Shown here: one piece after another, positions 8,661 to 17,174 of the stretch | Layout of the letters: each line of letters opens with the position of its first letter | Position numbering within the stretch: the stretch's first letter is position 1 | NCBI RefSeq assembly: GCF_018861905.1 | Contig: NZ_JAHLDU010000001.1 | Coordinates: 372,001 to 436,000 of the forward strand | Origin: Clostridium sp. DSM 17811 | Lineage (GTDB): Bacteria > Bacillota > Clostridia > Clostridiales > Clostridiaceae | DNA length: 64,000 nt | Reading direction: 5' to 3' | Translations under genes and position numbers: made by a program | The notes under the pieces: generated by a model | What the model was told of the DNA's origin: nothing | What the model saw: the letters and a program-made list of their open reading frames with translations, nothing else | Databases searched by the model: none

Positions 8661-10022
8661 ATGTTTAAAAACAATATGAAAAAAAGTATTACAATATTAA
8701 TAATGTTAATTTCCTTATCAACCACTAGTCCATTTCTAAATACTACAAATGCCATAGGTGTTACAACTTCTGCTGGTATATCTGAGTCAACAAGTAATCC
8801 TACTATAATAGATGTTACAACTTATAAATTGGATATAACAGGCGTAACCGATACCTCAATCCAGTTTCAACAAATGATAGATTCATTACCAAGTGGAAGT
8901 ACAATACAATTACCAGCAGGCACGTATAAATTGTCGAACATTGTTAAGTTAAAGGATAATTTACATATTATCGCCTCTAATGATGTTATAATTAAGGGGA
9001 CTGGTTATAACACTTTATTCTCCACAGGTAATTCTAATAGTTTCGAGGGTATAGAATTCCAAAATTGTGCAACTGCTTTAAGTGTTTTTCAGAAAACTGG
9101 ATTTAATATTACAAACTGCAGATTTACAAATAACATTAATTATGTTGCAATTAATTTCTACGGAAGTCACAATTCAACAGTTAAAGATTCATATTTCTAC
9201 AACATCCACAAATACGGAATTTTAATTGATAGCGATAGTTCTGATATTAAAATCGATAACAATAATTTTGATAACCCTTTAGTTTTTGATGGCTATAGCG
9301 TAGAACAGATAAGTGGGCATGTTTATTGTCTAAATGGAACTAGAATTTTCGTGACAAACAATATTATAAAAAATAGCGGTGGGCAAGGTATTATATTTGG
9401 TTATAATTCAACAACAGGAAAAGGTACAACAAGTTCCGTCGCATTTAATAATCGTTGCATAGGTAATGGTCAAGAAGGCGTTACTACATATGGCGGAAGC
9501 AAGAAGGTTTCTAATGGAAACTCTATTGTTAGTAATACATCTATAAATAACAGATTTAATCAAATTGAAGTATGGCAATCTGATAATAATACTGTTCAAG
9601 GCAATACAGTAGAAGAATCCATATTTGGTCGTGGAAGTTTAGGATCTATTTGCCTTTTTGGTACCACCGGAACAACTGTTACGGATAACAACATATTATC
9701 GTCTCAAAGTAATGGAATAGCAATAATTGCGGGTAGCTTAAATTGCAACATATCAAACAATTTTATAGCTGATACAAATAGGCAAAATTTTGCTAAAACT
9801 CCTGAGAAAGGTAACGGAATATTACTTGATTGGAATGGAGTAGCTGATCCTCAATATATAACAATCGCTAATAATACAATTAGCTCAAGTAATGGAATTA
9901 TTGCTAAAAGTGGTGTTTACTCAACTTCCAATACTAATCATCATAACAAAATAAATAGCAACATAATAACAGGTTATCAATATGGAGTTCACTGGTATGC
10001 CCTAGCAACTTGTGAAAAATAG
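8661..10022 (+). CDS. Secreted right-handed beta-helix (pectate-lyase-3-like) protein, copy 1
   Basis: This 453-residue protein has a Sec signal peptide (positive MFKNNMKKS, hydrophobic core to about residue 25, cleavage near TTNA). The pectate-lyase-3-like start follows (DTSIQFQQMIDSLPSGSTIQLPAGTY in two blocks), then many Asn-rich beta-helix coils (NxSNNx, NNxxxNSGGQG). Residues shared by all three paralogues include GHVYCL, GNGQEG, QIEVWQ, VEES and KGNGILLD. The acidic and His positions there are candidates for an active site. The fold is typical of polysaccharide lyases, epimerases and GH28-like hydrolases. No specific activity can be assigned. A c-di-GMP-I riboswitch controls it, and it is embedded antisense to the surrounding EPS genes. 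Confidence 0.85.
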   Translation: MFKNNMKKSITILIMLISLSTTSPFLNTTNAIGVTTSAGISESTSNPTIIDVTTYKLDITGVTDTSIQFQQMIDSLPSGSTIQLPAGTYKLSNIVKLKDNLHIIASNDVIIKGTGYNTLFSTGNSNSFEGIEFQNCATALSVFQKTGFNITNCRFTNNINYVAINFYGSHNSTVKDSYFYNIHKYGILIDSDSSDIKIDNNNFDNPLVFDGYSVEQISGHVYCLNGTRIFVTNNIIKNSGGQGIIFGYNSTTGKGTTSSVAFNNRCIGNGQEGVTTYGGSKKVSNGNSIVSNTSINNRFNQIEVWQSDNNTVQGNTVEESIFGRGSLGSICLFGTTGTTVTDNNILSSQSNGIAIIAGSLNCNISNNFIADTNRQNFAKTPEKGNGILLDWNGVADPQYITIANNTISSSNGIIAKSGVYSTSNTNHHNKINSNIITGYQYGVHWYALATCEK

Positions 10023-10067
10023 ATTGACATTATAACCTCCCCACCGACATAAGAGGAGTGAATTAAT

Positions 10068-11414
10068 ATCTTAAATAATAACATAAGAAAAAGTATAGCT
10101 GTTACCATAATATTAACTGCTTTATTAAATGGTACTTCCTTTTTAACTACTACAAAAGCTGACACTGTGACGGCTAATTCAACTAATGTTCTTGCAACAA
10201 TAGATGCTCAAAAATATAATTTGGATAAAACGGGAATATCAGATACCTCTGCTTCATTTCAAAAAATGATAGATTCGTATCCAAAAGGTAGCACTATTAA
10301 TTTACCAAAGGGTATATATAAGATATCTGACATTGTTAATTTGAAAGATGGGATGAGTTTAATTGCAGGTAGTGACGTTGTAATAGCGGGCACTGGTAAA
10401 AACACTTTATTCACTACAGGTAATGATAACACTTTTAAGGGTATAGAGTTTCAAAATTGCTCTATCGCTTTAAGGGTGTTATATGTAAAAGGAATTAATA
10501 TAACAAACTGCAGATTCACAAATAATATTACTTATGCAGCAATTGATATTTATGGGAGTAGTGATTGCACTATTACTAATTCTTATTTCTATAATATAAA
10601 CAAATATGGGATTAAAATAGATAACAATAGTTCTAATATTACTATAGATAAAAATTATTTTGATAACCCTAAGGTTTTTGGTGGATATACCGATTCACAA
10701 ATAAGTGGACATGTTTACTGCTTAAGTGGAAGCAAAATCAATGTGACAAACAATATTTTGAAAAATAGCGGTGGTCAAGGCATAATATTCGGTTACAGTT
10801 CAACCTTAGGTAAGGGTACAACTAACTGCATAGCACGTAATAATACTTGTACCGGAAATGGTCAAGAAGGTATCACAATTTATGGAGGCGTTAAGAAACT
10901 CTCAAGTGGAAATTCTATTATAGGCAATACCTCTAAAAATAACAGATATAATCAAATAGAAGTATGGCAATCTGATAATAACACTATAAGTGGCAATACA
11001 GTTGAAGAATCAATAGCTGGGCGTGGTAATCTAGGCGCAATATGTCTGTTTACTACGACTGGGACAACTGTTACTGAAAATACAGTACTATCTGCTCAAA
11101 ATAATGGTATAGATATAACTGCTGGAAGTTTATATAGCACTATAACAAACAATAGTATAGCAAATACAAACTTAAACAATAATATTACTGCTCCCCAAAA
11201 AGGTAATGCAATATTACTTGACTCAGCTGGAATATCACAGCCACAATATACAACAATTAGAAATAATAAAATTAGTTCGAGTATAGGCATTATTCCTAAG
11301 AGTGGTATCTATTCAACTTCTAATAGTAATAAGTACAACAAAATAGATAGTAACTCTATAATAGGTTACAAATCTGGATTTCATTCTTATGCTAAAATGA
11401 CTTGTGGAATGTAA
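10068..11414 (+). CDS. Right-handed beta-helix protein, copy 2, with ATG-to-ATC at the start position
   Basis: This is a close paralogue of copy 1. The homologous reading frame starts at 10068: AAGAGGAG, a 9-base spacer, then ATC exactly where copy 1 has ATG. The following codons encode a standard signal peptide (NNNIRKSIAVTIILTALLNG, then TTTKADT). The first usable canonical start is the GTG at 10167, which would give a 415-residue protein lacking the signal peptide and probably stuck in the cytoplasm. Either the gene uses a rare ATC start, or it has lost export and efficient translation, or the base is a sequencing error. The mature domain is intact, with GHVYCL, GNGQEG, QIEVWQ and VEES. 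It lies 45 bases after copy 1, so it is likely cotranscribed under the riboswitch. Confidence 0.8.
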   Translation: MLNNNIRKSIAVTIILTALLNGTSFLTTTKADTVTANSTNVLATIDAQKYNLDKTGISDTSASFQKMIDSYPKGSTINLPKGIYKISDIVNLKDGMSLIAGSDVVIAGTGKNTLFTTGNDNTFKGIEFQNCSIALRVLYVKGINITNCRFTNNITYAAIDIYGSSDCTITNSYFYNINKYGIKIDNNSSNITIDKNYFDNPKVFGGYTDSQISGHVYCLSGSKINVTNNILKNSGGQGIIFGYSSTLGKGTTNCIARNNTCTGNGQEGITIYGGVKKLSSGNSIIGNTSKNNRYNQIEVWQSDNNTISGNTVEESIAGRGNLGAICLFTTTGTTVTENTVLSAQNNGIDITAGSLYSTITNNSIANTNLNNNITAPQKGNAILLDSAGISQPQYTTIRNNKISSSIGIIPKSGIYSTSNSNKYNKIDSNSIIGYKSGFHSYAKMTCGM

Positions 11415-11439
11415 CAACCTCTCCTTAGGATCTACTAAA

Positions 11440-11487
11440 CAAAGGATAAAAGCTATAATATTTGTAGACTTTATCCTTTGTTTTTAT
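11440..11487 (+). terminator. Intrinsic terminator after beta-helix copy 2
   Basis: An 11-bp perfect stem (11440-11450 with 11470-11480) is followed by TTTTTATTT. It ends the riboswitch-led transcript, so copy 3 needs its own promoter. Confidence 0.85.
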
Positions 11488-11613
11488 TTATAATTCACTC
11501 CGGAATATTGGATTGAATTACTCCTGGGCGGCTGGGCATACTAAACTATGCTCCTACTAAAGTAATTTTAATATTATAGAAAATTTACTAATATGAAAAT
11601 AAAGGGTGGATAT

Positions 11614-12948
11614 ATGAAATTTTTAAAAAATAAAACAGTCATAATTATTATAATAGTCTCCTTTGCATTTCTCATAGGGACATTTGTAGTAATTAACAAA
11701 ACGAAAGATCTTTCACTTCATAACATCAATAAGAATGATATAAAAAAATACTCATTAGACATAACTGGAGCTACGGACACAACAGCCGCATTTCAGAAAA
11801 TGATAAATTCATACCCAAGTGGAAGTACACTAAAGTTACCAGAAGGTAAATATAGTCTTCACGGTAGTGTAAAACTTCCAGATGGAATAAGATTACTTTC
11901 AAAAAATAAAGCAGTATTCATTGGTACTGGCAAAAATACTTTATTTCTTGCAGGAAATGACAACAGTTTTCAAGGTATAGAGTTTCAAAATTGCTCTACC
12001 GCAATAAACGTTGATTTGAAAAAAGGACTAAATGTAACTGAATGTAAATTTACAAACAAAATTGATTATGTTGCATTAAATATATCTGCAAGTAGCAACT
12101 GTAATATTACAAATTCTTATTTCAATGATATTCGTAAATATGGGGTTAAAATAGATAACGATAGTTCTAATATTACAATCGATAAGAATAATTTTGATAA
12201 TGACAAAGTTTTTGGTGGTTATCAAAAGGAACAAATAAGTGGCCATATTTACTGCTTAAATGGAAACAAAATCTCCGTGACAAACAATGTGTTAAAAAAT
12301 AGCGGCGGACAAGGAGTGATATTCGGTTTTAATTCAACAACTGGAAAAGGTACAACAAACTCTGTAGCAAGTGGTAATACATGCATCGGTAATGGTCAGG
12401 AAGGCCTCACTATTTATGGTGGAGACAAGAAAGTTACAAGTGGAAATTCTCTTATAGGAAATGTTTCTAAAAATAATAGATTTAATCAAATAGAAGTATG
12501 GCAAACTAAAAATAACATTGTTAAAAACAATACAGTAGAAGAATCTATCAAAGGTGTTGGCAATCTAGGAGCAATATGTTTGTATGAAACATCAAATACA
12601 ACTGCTACTGGAAACAAAGTGTTATCAGCACAAAAGAATGGTATTGATATAACTGCTGGAAGCTCTAATAACACTGTATCTAATAATATTATAAATAATA
12701 CAAATGGCGAAAATGATAATAAAGCTCCTGAGAAAGGTAATGGAATATTGCTGGACTCAAATGGAAAAGCTCAGCCTCAACATATAACAATTAAGGATAA
12801 TAAGATTAGCTCAAATAATGGAATAATATCCAAGAGTGGTATATATTCAACTTCTAATACAGATCAGCACAACACGATAGATAACAATACAATAAAAGGT
12901 TACAAAATTGGACTTCATGAGTATGCTAAAATGACAATTGGAAAATAA
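11614..12948 (+). CDS. Right-handed beta-helix protein, copy 3, membrane-anchored
   Basis: This third paralogue has the same pectate-lyase-3-like domain and conserved blocks (GHIYCL, GNGQEG, QIEVWQ, VEES). Its N-terminus differs: FLKNKTVIIIIIVSFAFLIG followed by TFVVINKTKD looks like an uncleaved signal anchor rather than a signal peptide. I choose the ATG at 11614 (444 aa) because AAGGGTGG precedes it; the ATG at 11593 has no such site. A terminator separates it from copy 2, and I find no c-di-GMP aptamer in its own leader. The three copies could therefore be expressed differently: two with secreted-type sequences and one tethered to the membrane. Confidence 0.82.
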   Translation: MKFLKNKTVIIIIIVSFAFLIGTFVVINKTKDLSLHNINKNDIKKYSLDITGATDTTAAFQKMINSYPSGSTLKLPEGKYSLHGSVKLPDGIRLLSKNKAVFIGTGKNTLFLAGNDNSFQGIEFQNCSTAINVDLKKGLNVTECKFTNKIDYVALNISASSNCNITNSYFNDIRKYGVKIDNDSSNITIDKNNFDNDKVFGGYQKEQISGHIYCLNGNKISVTNNVLKNSGGQGVIFGFNSTTGKGTTNSVASGNTCIGNGQEGLTIYGGDKKVTSGNSLIGNVSKNNRFNQIEVWQTKNNIVKNNTVEESIKGVGNLGAICLYETSNTTATGNKVLSAQKNGIDITAGSSNNTVSNNIINNTNGENDNKAPEKGNGILLDSNGKAQPQHITIKDNKISSNNGIISKSGIYSTSNTDQHNTIDNNTIKGYKIGLHEYAKMTIGK

Positions 12949-13107
12949 AAGGGTACCACCATTCCTGTTGCTTCTATCTTAGTCGTAAATACAGAATAAT
13001 TGGAATTTCTCCGGAAGTGACTTGCAATAAGAAGCACAGAAACAATTGAAATTGCATTTAGAATTCTTTTTTTGCTAATATAAACTTCTCGTAAGACTGC
13101 CAGGATG

Positions 13108-13153
13108 CATAACAATTAATAATTGTTATGTGCCCCATAGAACTACCCAGAGG
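13108..13153 (+). repeat. Nested 46-bp mini-element, copy 1
   Basis: This interrupts the central hairpin of element A1, between GCCAGGA and CAGTCTAGCG, relative to copies A2 and A3. It contains a 23-base palindrome (CATAACAATTA and its complement) followed by a CCCC...CTACCCAGAGG tail. It is 38/46 identical to the second insert. Confidence 0.75.
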
Positions 13154-13194
13154 TCCAGTCTAGCGAAGCCGAGACAGGACGTCGAGTGTGAGCA

Positions 13195-13240
13195 CGTAAC
13201 AATTGATAATTGTTACGCCCCCCAGAGAGCTACCCAGAGG
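13195..13240 (+). repeat. Nested 46-bp mini-element, copy 2
   Basis: This interrupts element A1 between GAGTGTGAGC and ATAGAGAATT, where A2 is continuous. It has the same palindrome and tail as the first insert. An A-T pair of the stem is replaced by G-C at both partner positions, a compensatory change. Confidence 0.75.
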
Positions 13241-13323
13241 ATAGAGAATTTTATATTTTCAAAAGATTAGAATTCCTTAATGCAATTTCACGTTTCAAGC
13301 TCATATTGCAAGTCACACAGGAG

Positions 13324-13366
13324 AAATACAAAGGAAAAGAGATAATCTATGAGATTATCTCTTTCC
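13324..13366 (-). terminator. Terminator overlapping the end of the Wzy-like gene
   Basis: A 15-bp stem (13333-13348 with 13352-13366, one bulge) overlaps the stop codon at 13347. On the minus strand it is followed by TTTGTATTT. This marks the end of the main minus-strand EPS operon. Confidence 0.75.
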
Positions 13367-14561
13367 TTATGCCTAAATTATCTTCTAATTCTATCTTATC
13401 AGGTGTCCACCTGCTTAGTATTAATCCATATATAATCCAATTTAATGGGTTTGTAAAATAACCACCGTAAATCTGATATAAGAAACTAAATAACAGAAGG
13501 TTTGCGAGTAACATATTTTTTTTGATACCTACGTTAATCGCGAGTAGTGTGAGTAATAAAACTAAATATATTATCCCAAATAAACCACCCTCTGCAATAA
13601 AATACGGATATGATGCTGCTACTACTGCTGTCATTCCAGTAGATTTAAAGATTTTCCTAGTATTGTCGGTATTAAGATTTCCAAAACCTACTCCGATGCC
13701 TTCTGTCTTAGTTATTGCTGTAGATGTGAATTCCTGAGTGACATTTACTCTGTAACTGTTGGAAGAATCTTTTCCATTTAACGTATCCACTGTTCTCATA
13801 TACATTGACGATTTCGTTACTACGAACAATATTGTTATTATGGTAAAGACCATTATTAATCCATATCCAACTAAAATGTTTTTAAAATTCAGTTTTGTTA
13901 TAATTATAATAAATGATATGAATATTATGGTGGAAAATAACATTACTGATGATCCGTAAGCTCCAGATAATGCTAATAGGCCTAAACAATCTATCATATA
14001 GACTATATATTTAGCTTGCACCTTATGAGTTTTTTCTTTAATAATTAAATACATTAATATAAGGATTATTATAGATAAGTGAAAACCTAGCTCACTAGGT
14101 TCTATGTAAAATAAATTTAGTCTTACAAGATTATATTTATTTATAGTATCATGAAGCCTCCATAAATAATCATTTTGTTTTAGAACAATCGCTATAGGTG
14201 TAAGTATTAAGTAGATTCTACAAATATAATCAATAAACTTTTTAATCTTAAAGTCATGAATTTTTCTCGATACCAAAATCATTAAAGAAATGCATATAGT
14301 AATTTTAGAAATATTAACCAAAAGTTTTTGCATTTCTACATTTTGTATTACCATTCCTTGAATGATCCCATAAATCACAATCGGTAAAGCACATATTATT
14401 AAGAGTGAAATATCTCTCTTTTTTTTAAATATAACAAAGACAATGCCGAGCATCCCCAATGCATAAAACAGATCTAAATTACCGGTTAATGTTTTACTAA
14501 CAAAAGGTAAATTGGCAAACATCTGATGAAAGCAATACAATAATGCCATTAATATTTCCAT
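13347..14561 (-). CDS. Wzy-like polysaccharide polymerase / O-antigen ligase-like membrane protein
   Basis: This is a 404-residue protein with about ten hydrophobic segments throughout. A polar extracytoplasmic loop (about residues 255-320, containing KGDSSNSYRV-like and GVGFGN sequence) lies before the last helices, as in Wzy/WaaL-type proteins. It has the low sequence conservation usual for polymerases. The place in the operon, downstream of glycosyltransferases and in the same cluster as Wzx and Wzz, supports the role of joining repeat units on the outer face of the membrane. It begins 9 bases after the GT4 gene, preceded by AGGAG, and ends in a terminator. Confidence 0.75.
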   Translation of the reverse strand: MEILMALLYCFHQMFANLPFVSKTLTGNLDLFYALGMLGIVFVIFKKKRDISLLIICALPIVIYGIIQGMVIQNVEMQKLLVNISKITICISLMILVSRKIHDFKIKKFIDYICRIYLILTPIAIVLKQNDYLWRLHDTINKYNLVRLNLFYIEPSELGFHLSIIILILMYLIIKEKTHKVQAKYIVYMIDCLGLLALSGAYGSSVMLFSTIIFISFIIIITKLNFKNILVGYGLIMVFTIITILFVVTKSSMYMRTVDTLNGKDSSNSYRVNVTQEFTSTAITKTEGIGVGFGNLNTDNTRKIFKSTGMTAVVAASYPYFIAEGGLFGIIYLVLLLTLLAINVGIKKNMLLANLLLFSFLYQIYGGYFTNPLNWIIYGLILSRWTPDKIELEDNLGIRKEIIS

Positions 14562-14570
14562 TTATTTCTC

Positions 14571-15956
14571 CTATTCTTTAATCAGACCTGAGTACAATTC
14601 CATTATATCCGATGCATGTTTTTCCATTGTATAAATACTTGCTAGATTTAGTATATTATTATTAATATACGATAGTTTTTCTCTATCCTCTATTATAGCT
14701 CCTAAATTTTTATATAATTCATCCTCGTCGGCTTTTATTACTATGCCAGTAGTTCCGGATTTTACCATATCTTTAAACCCTACAAGATCAGTTAAAATTA
14801 CAGGTACGGCATAAGAAAATGCCTCAAGTGCTATATATCCAAATGTCTCATACCAGATGCTTGGAACTATCAATACATCTGTATTCTTAAATAATTCCTC
14901 AAGGTCAGAATAAACATAGGTACCCTTTATCTTTACTTTCCCCATAAACTCATCTATATTTATATTTACATTCTTTCCATAAACATTCAAATTCCATTTG
15001 CTAATATTATCTTTAAGTAGTTGTCTAAGCACATCTAATAGAAAATATAACCCTTTATACTTCTCTATCGACCCGATATATGTTATTTTTAATGGTTCTT
15101 TGCTATTACTATGTTTTTTCATTCTATTATCCTTTATATTTGAATGAGAAATATTAAGAACTGTACTATTTACATTGTTTATATATCTCTCATATGTATT
15201 CTTTGCCACACTGCTATTATAATGAATAAAATCGATATTATTAAGTATATCAATAGAATTTTTCCTAAATCTAACATATCCAGTAGCCGAAGGATTATTT
15301 TTATTGTTTTTTTCTTCATTTGCAAGTTCAGTTTCAGTTAATTCATGATTTTTTTTAATAATTAATTTCTGCTTATAAGCTCTTAGCTTTTTTATAATAC
15401 TACTATTTTTTAAATATCTATAAGTTCTTGACTGCATAAAAAATACCAAGGAATTACTGTATCCATTTCTATTACATGTTATGCAGTTCTCTCCATTATT
15501 ATATTCCTCGCATATTTCCCCTTGCAAATCAATAAGATTGACTTTAGGGCATATACCAAAATAATCATGAGAAGTAAATATGGTTTTTATATTTAATTTC
15601 TTTGCAGCTGCTACAAGCTCTTTATCTAAACCCATCAGTGTATGGATATGTAAAACTTTTACTTTTAATTTTTTCAAGAAATCTATATATACACTTATAT
15701 CTCTATCTTTAAAATATGTCTCTGGACTTGGTATTCCGCTAAGTAGTGGAATATCAATTGGGTTTAGTATTTCATATACTTTAACACCCTTAAATGACTT
15801 ATTCTCATCAATTCGTAATTTTTTATCAATCGTGAAATGACCAGGATATAATATTGTAACGTTATTACCACCTGCAACTTGTTCTAACATAAGATCTACA
15901 GAATATTTAGTTAATCCTCCAGTCCGTAGTGGAGGTAATCCAAGAGAATAATGCAA
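14571..15956 (-). CDS. GT4 family glycosyltransferase with CxxC insert
   Basis: This GT-B enzyme of 461 residues or more has an N-terminal domain with LHYSLGLPPLRTGGL and TSHDYFGICPKV. An insert with CEEYNNGENCITCNR follows, and then the GT4 donor domain (KITYIGSIEKYKGL, VPSIWYETFGYIALEAFSYAVPVI). The only canonical start in frame is the TTG at 15956, which is 18 bases from the AGGAGG site and would cut off IKI of the IKILHYSLGLPP beginning. The codon at the proper distance is ATT (15963-15965), and the paralogous fragment at 7255 starts GTG-ATT. The real start may thus be non-canonical. It probably adds one sugar of the EPS repeat unit. Confidence 0.85.
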   Translation of the reverse strand: MHYSLGLPPLRTGGLTKYSVDLMLEQVAGGNNVTILYPGHFTIDKKLRIDENKSFKGVKVYEILNPIDIPLLSGIPSPETYFKDRDISVYIDFLKKLKVKVLHIHTLMGLDKELVAAAKKLNIKTIFTSHDYFGICPKVNLIDLQGEICEEYNNGENCITCNRNGYSNSLVFFMQSRTYRYLKNSSIIKKLRAYKQKLIIKKNHELTETELANEEKNNKNNPSATGYVRFRKNSIDILNNIDFIHYNSSVAKNTYERYINNVNSTVLNISHSNIKDNRMKKHSNSKEPLKITYIGSIEKYKGLYFLLDVLRQLLKDNISKWNLNVYGKNVNINIDEFMGKVKIKGTYVYSDLEELFKNTDVLIVPSIWYETFGYIALEAFSYAVPVILTDLVGFKDMVKSGTTGIVIKADEDELYKNLGAIIEDREKLSYINNNILNLASIYTMEKHASDIMELYSGLIKE

Positions 15957-15985
15957 TATTTTAATAAGTCGACGCCTCCTTAAAC

Positions 15986-17137
15986 TTATAAAAAAAGCTC
16001 TTCGTAATCATGAACAATCTTGTCCCAAGAGTAAGAATCTTTTATTCTGTTTGTAGCTCTTGTAGACATAGCTACAATCTCATTTTCTGTTAATTTTTCT
16101 GCTTTGCTTATTAAAGAAGCTAAATTACCATCTTCATCACTAAAATACATAGCTCCGTTTTTCCCAACTTCTTTATTAAAATTAACATCTAAAAGCAGAT
16201 TAATATCCGTACTCGATAAGGCTTCAAGAAGTGAAGGATTCGTTCCTCCCACTGAATGTCCATGAATATATGCAAATGCTTCTTCTCTTATCTTTTTTAG
16301 AAGTTCATTATCATAAACAGTTCCTACAAATTTTATTCGCGTGTCGCTAGTAAAGTTCGTAGCCTTCAGCAATCTTTCATAAAATTTATTTTTCTCCACA
16401 TTTGTAATTATAACAAGATCCTTATTAACATCCGATTTCATAAACTCTCTTATCATAGTTTCATAACTGTTCTCTGGTACAAACCTGCCAACAATTAAGT
16501 AATATTCTTTCCTTTTTATTAAAAAATCGTCAAAAAAGTTTGTTATACCATCATCCTTCTCCATTAGCTTAGATCTTCCAATTTCCGCTCCATAAGCTAT
16601 AAATGTAGTATTAGGCTTGTACATATCATAATCTGTATTTATGTAATCCTCTATACCTCTTGAATCACATATTAGTAAATCTGCATGTTTTACCATCAGT
16701 TTCTCAGAAAACTTCCAATAATTCCTCACAGGCACACTCCATTTACTACGTTTCCATTCATGTCCATCAGGATTTATATAAAGCTTTATTCCCAAATCCT
16801 TGAGTTGTTTCTTGTAAAATGATATAAATGGACCAATACGACAAGCAAGAATAAGAACAATTGAATTAGATAATTTCTTTTCCTTAATATACTTTATTGA
16901 TTTGCTTAAAGCTTGCAAATCATAAAGTACTGCTTTCGCACTACCTATGTCTTTTACATTAACATTAAAACATCTTGCTTTATTATAATAAAACTCTTCT
17001 TCCTTAACATTTAGGCAAGCCACATGATACATGATATCCTGCTTTTTTTTATAAAGAGTTAATTTATCTACGAAAGTCTCGAATCCACCATAATTAGATG
17101 GTATTCCTTTAGAACCTATAATGAATACATCTGTCAT
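15986..17137 (-). CDS. Cps2T-like (DUF1972) rhamnosyl/glycosyltransferase
   Basis: This 383-residue protein starts MTDVFIIGSKGIPSNYGGFE, the characteristic beginning of DUF1972 glycosyltransferases such as streptococcal Cps2T. It continues with INPDGHEWKRSKWSVPVRNYW and a GT4-like C-terminal domain (YYLIVGRFVPENSYETMI, FAYIHGHSVGGTNPSLLEAL). These enzymes usually transfer rhamnose to the first sugar on undecaprenyl diphosphate, which fits a locus carrying all four dTDP-rhamnose genes. GAGGTG precedes the ATG. The acceptor is an inference. Confidence 0.88.
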   Translation of the reverse strand: MTDVFIIGSKGIPSNYGGFETFVDKLTLYKKKQDIMYHVACLNVKEEEFYYNKARCFNVNVKDIGSAKAVLYDLQALSKSIKYIKEKKLSNSIVLILACRIGPFISFYKKQLKDLGIKLYINPDGHEWKRSKWSVPVRNYWKFSEKLMVKHADLLICDSRGIEDYINTDYDMYKPNTTFIAYGAEIGRSKLMEKDDGITNFFDDFLIKRKEYYLIVGRFVPENSYETMIREFMKSDVNKDLVIITNVEKNKFYERLLKATNFTSDTRIKFVGTVYDNELLKKIREEAFAYIHGHSVGGTNPSLLEALSSTDINLLLDVNFNKEVGKNGAMYFSDEDGNLASLISKAEKLTENEIVAMSTRATNRIKDSYSWDKIVHDYEELFL

Positions 17138-17174
17138 TTGTTTACACCTCTATTTTTGTTTTATAAAATTATCT

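Larger units (their letters stand above)
13005..13327. repeat. Palindromic dispersed element A, copy 1 (with two nested insertions)
   Basis: The element is bounded by ATTTCTCC (13005-13012) and GGAGAAAT (13320-13327), with GTGACTTGCAATA / TATTGCAAGTCAC just inside. The two halves are imperfect inverted copies all the way to a central stem containing GAGACAGGACGTCG. It matches elements at 37593-37821 and 59262-59485 but carries two extra 46-bp inserts. It fills the space between the convergent beta-helix copy 3 and Wzy-like genes. No protein is encoded. Confidence 0.85.

Noticed and set aside
13210-13461. Plus-strand 83-codon ORF across element A1 and the end of the Wzy-like gene
   Set aside because: It runs through the palindromic repeat and the antisense end of a real gene, with no ribosome binding site.
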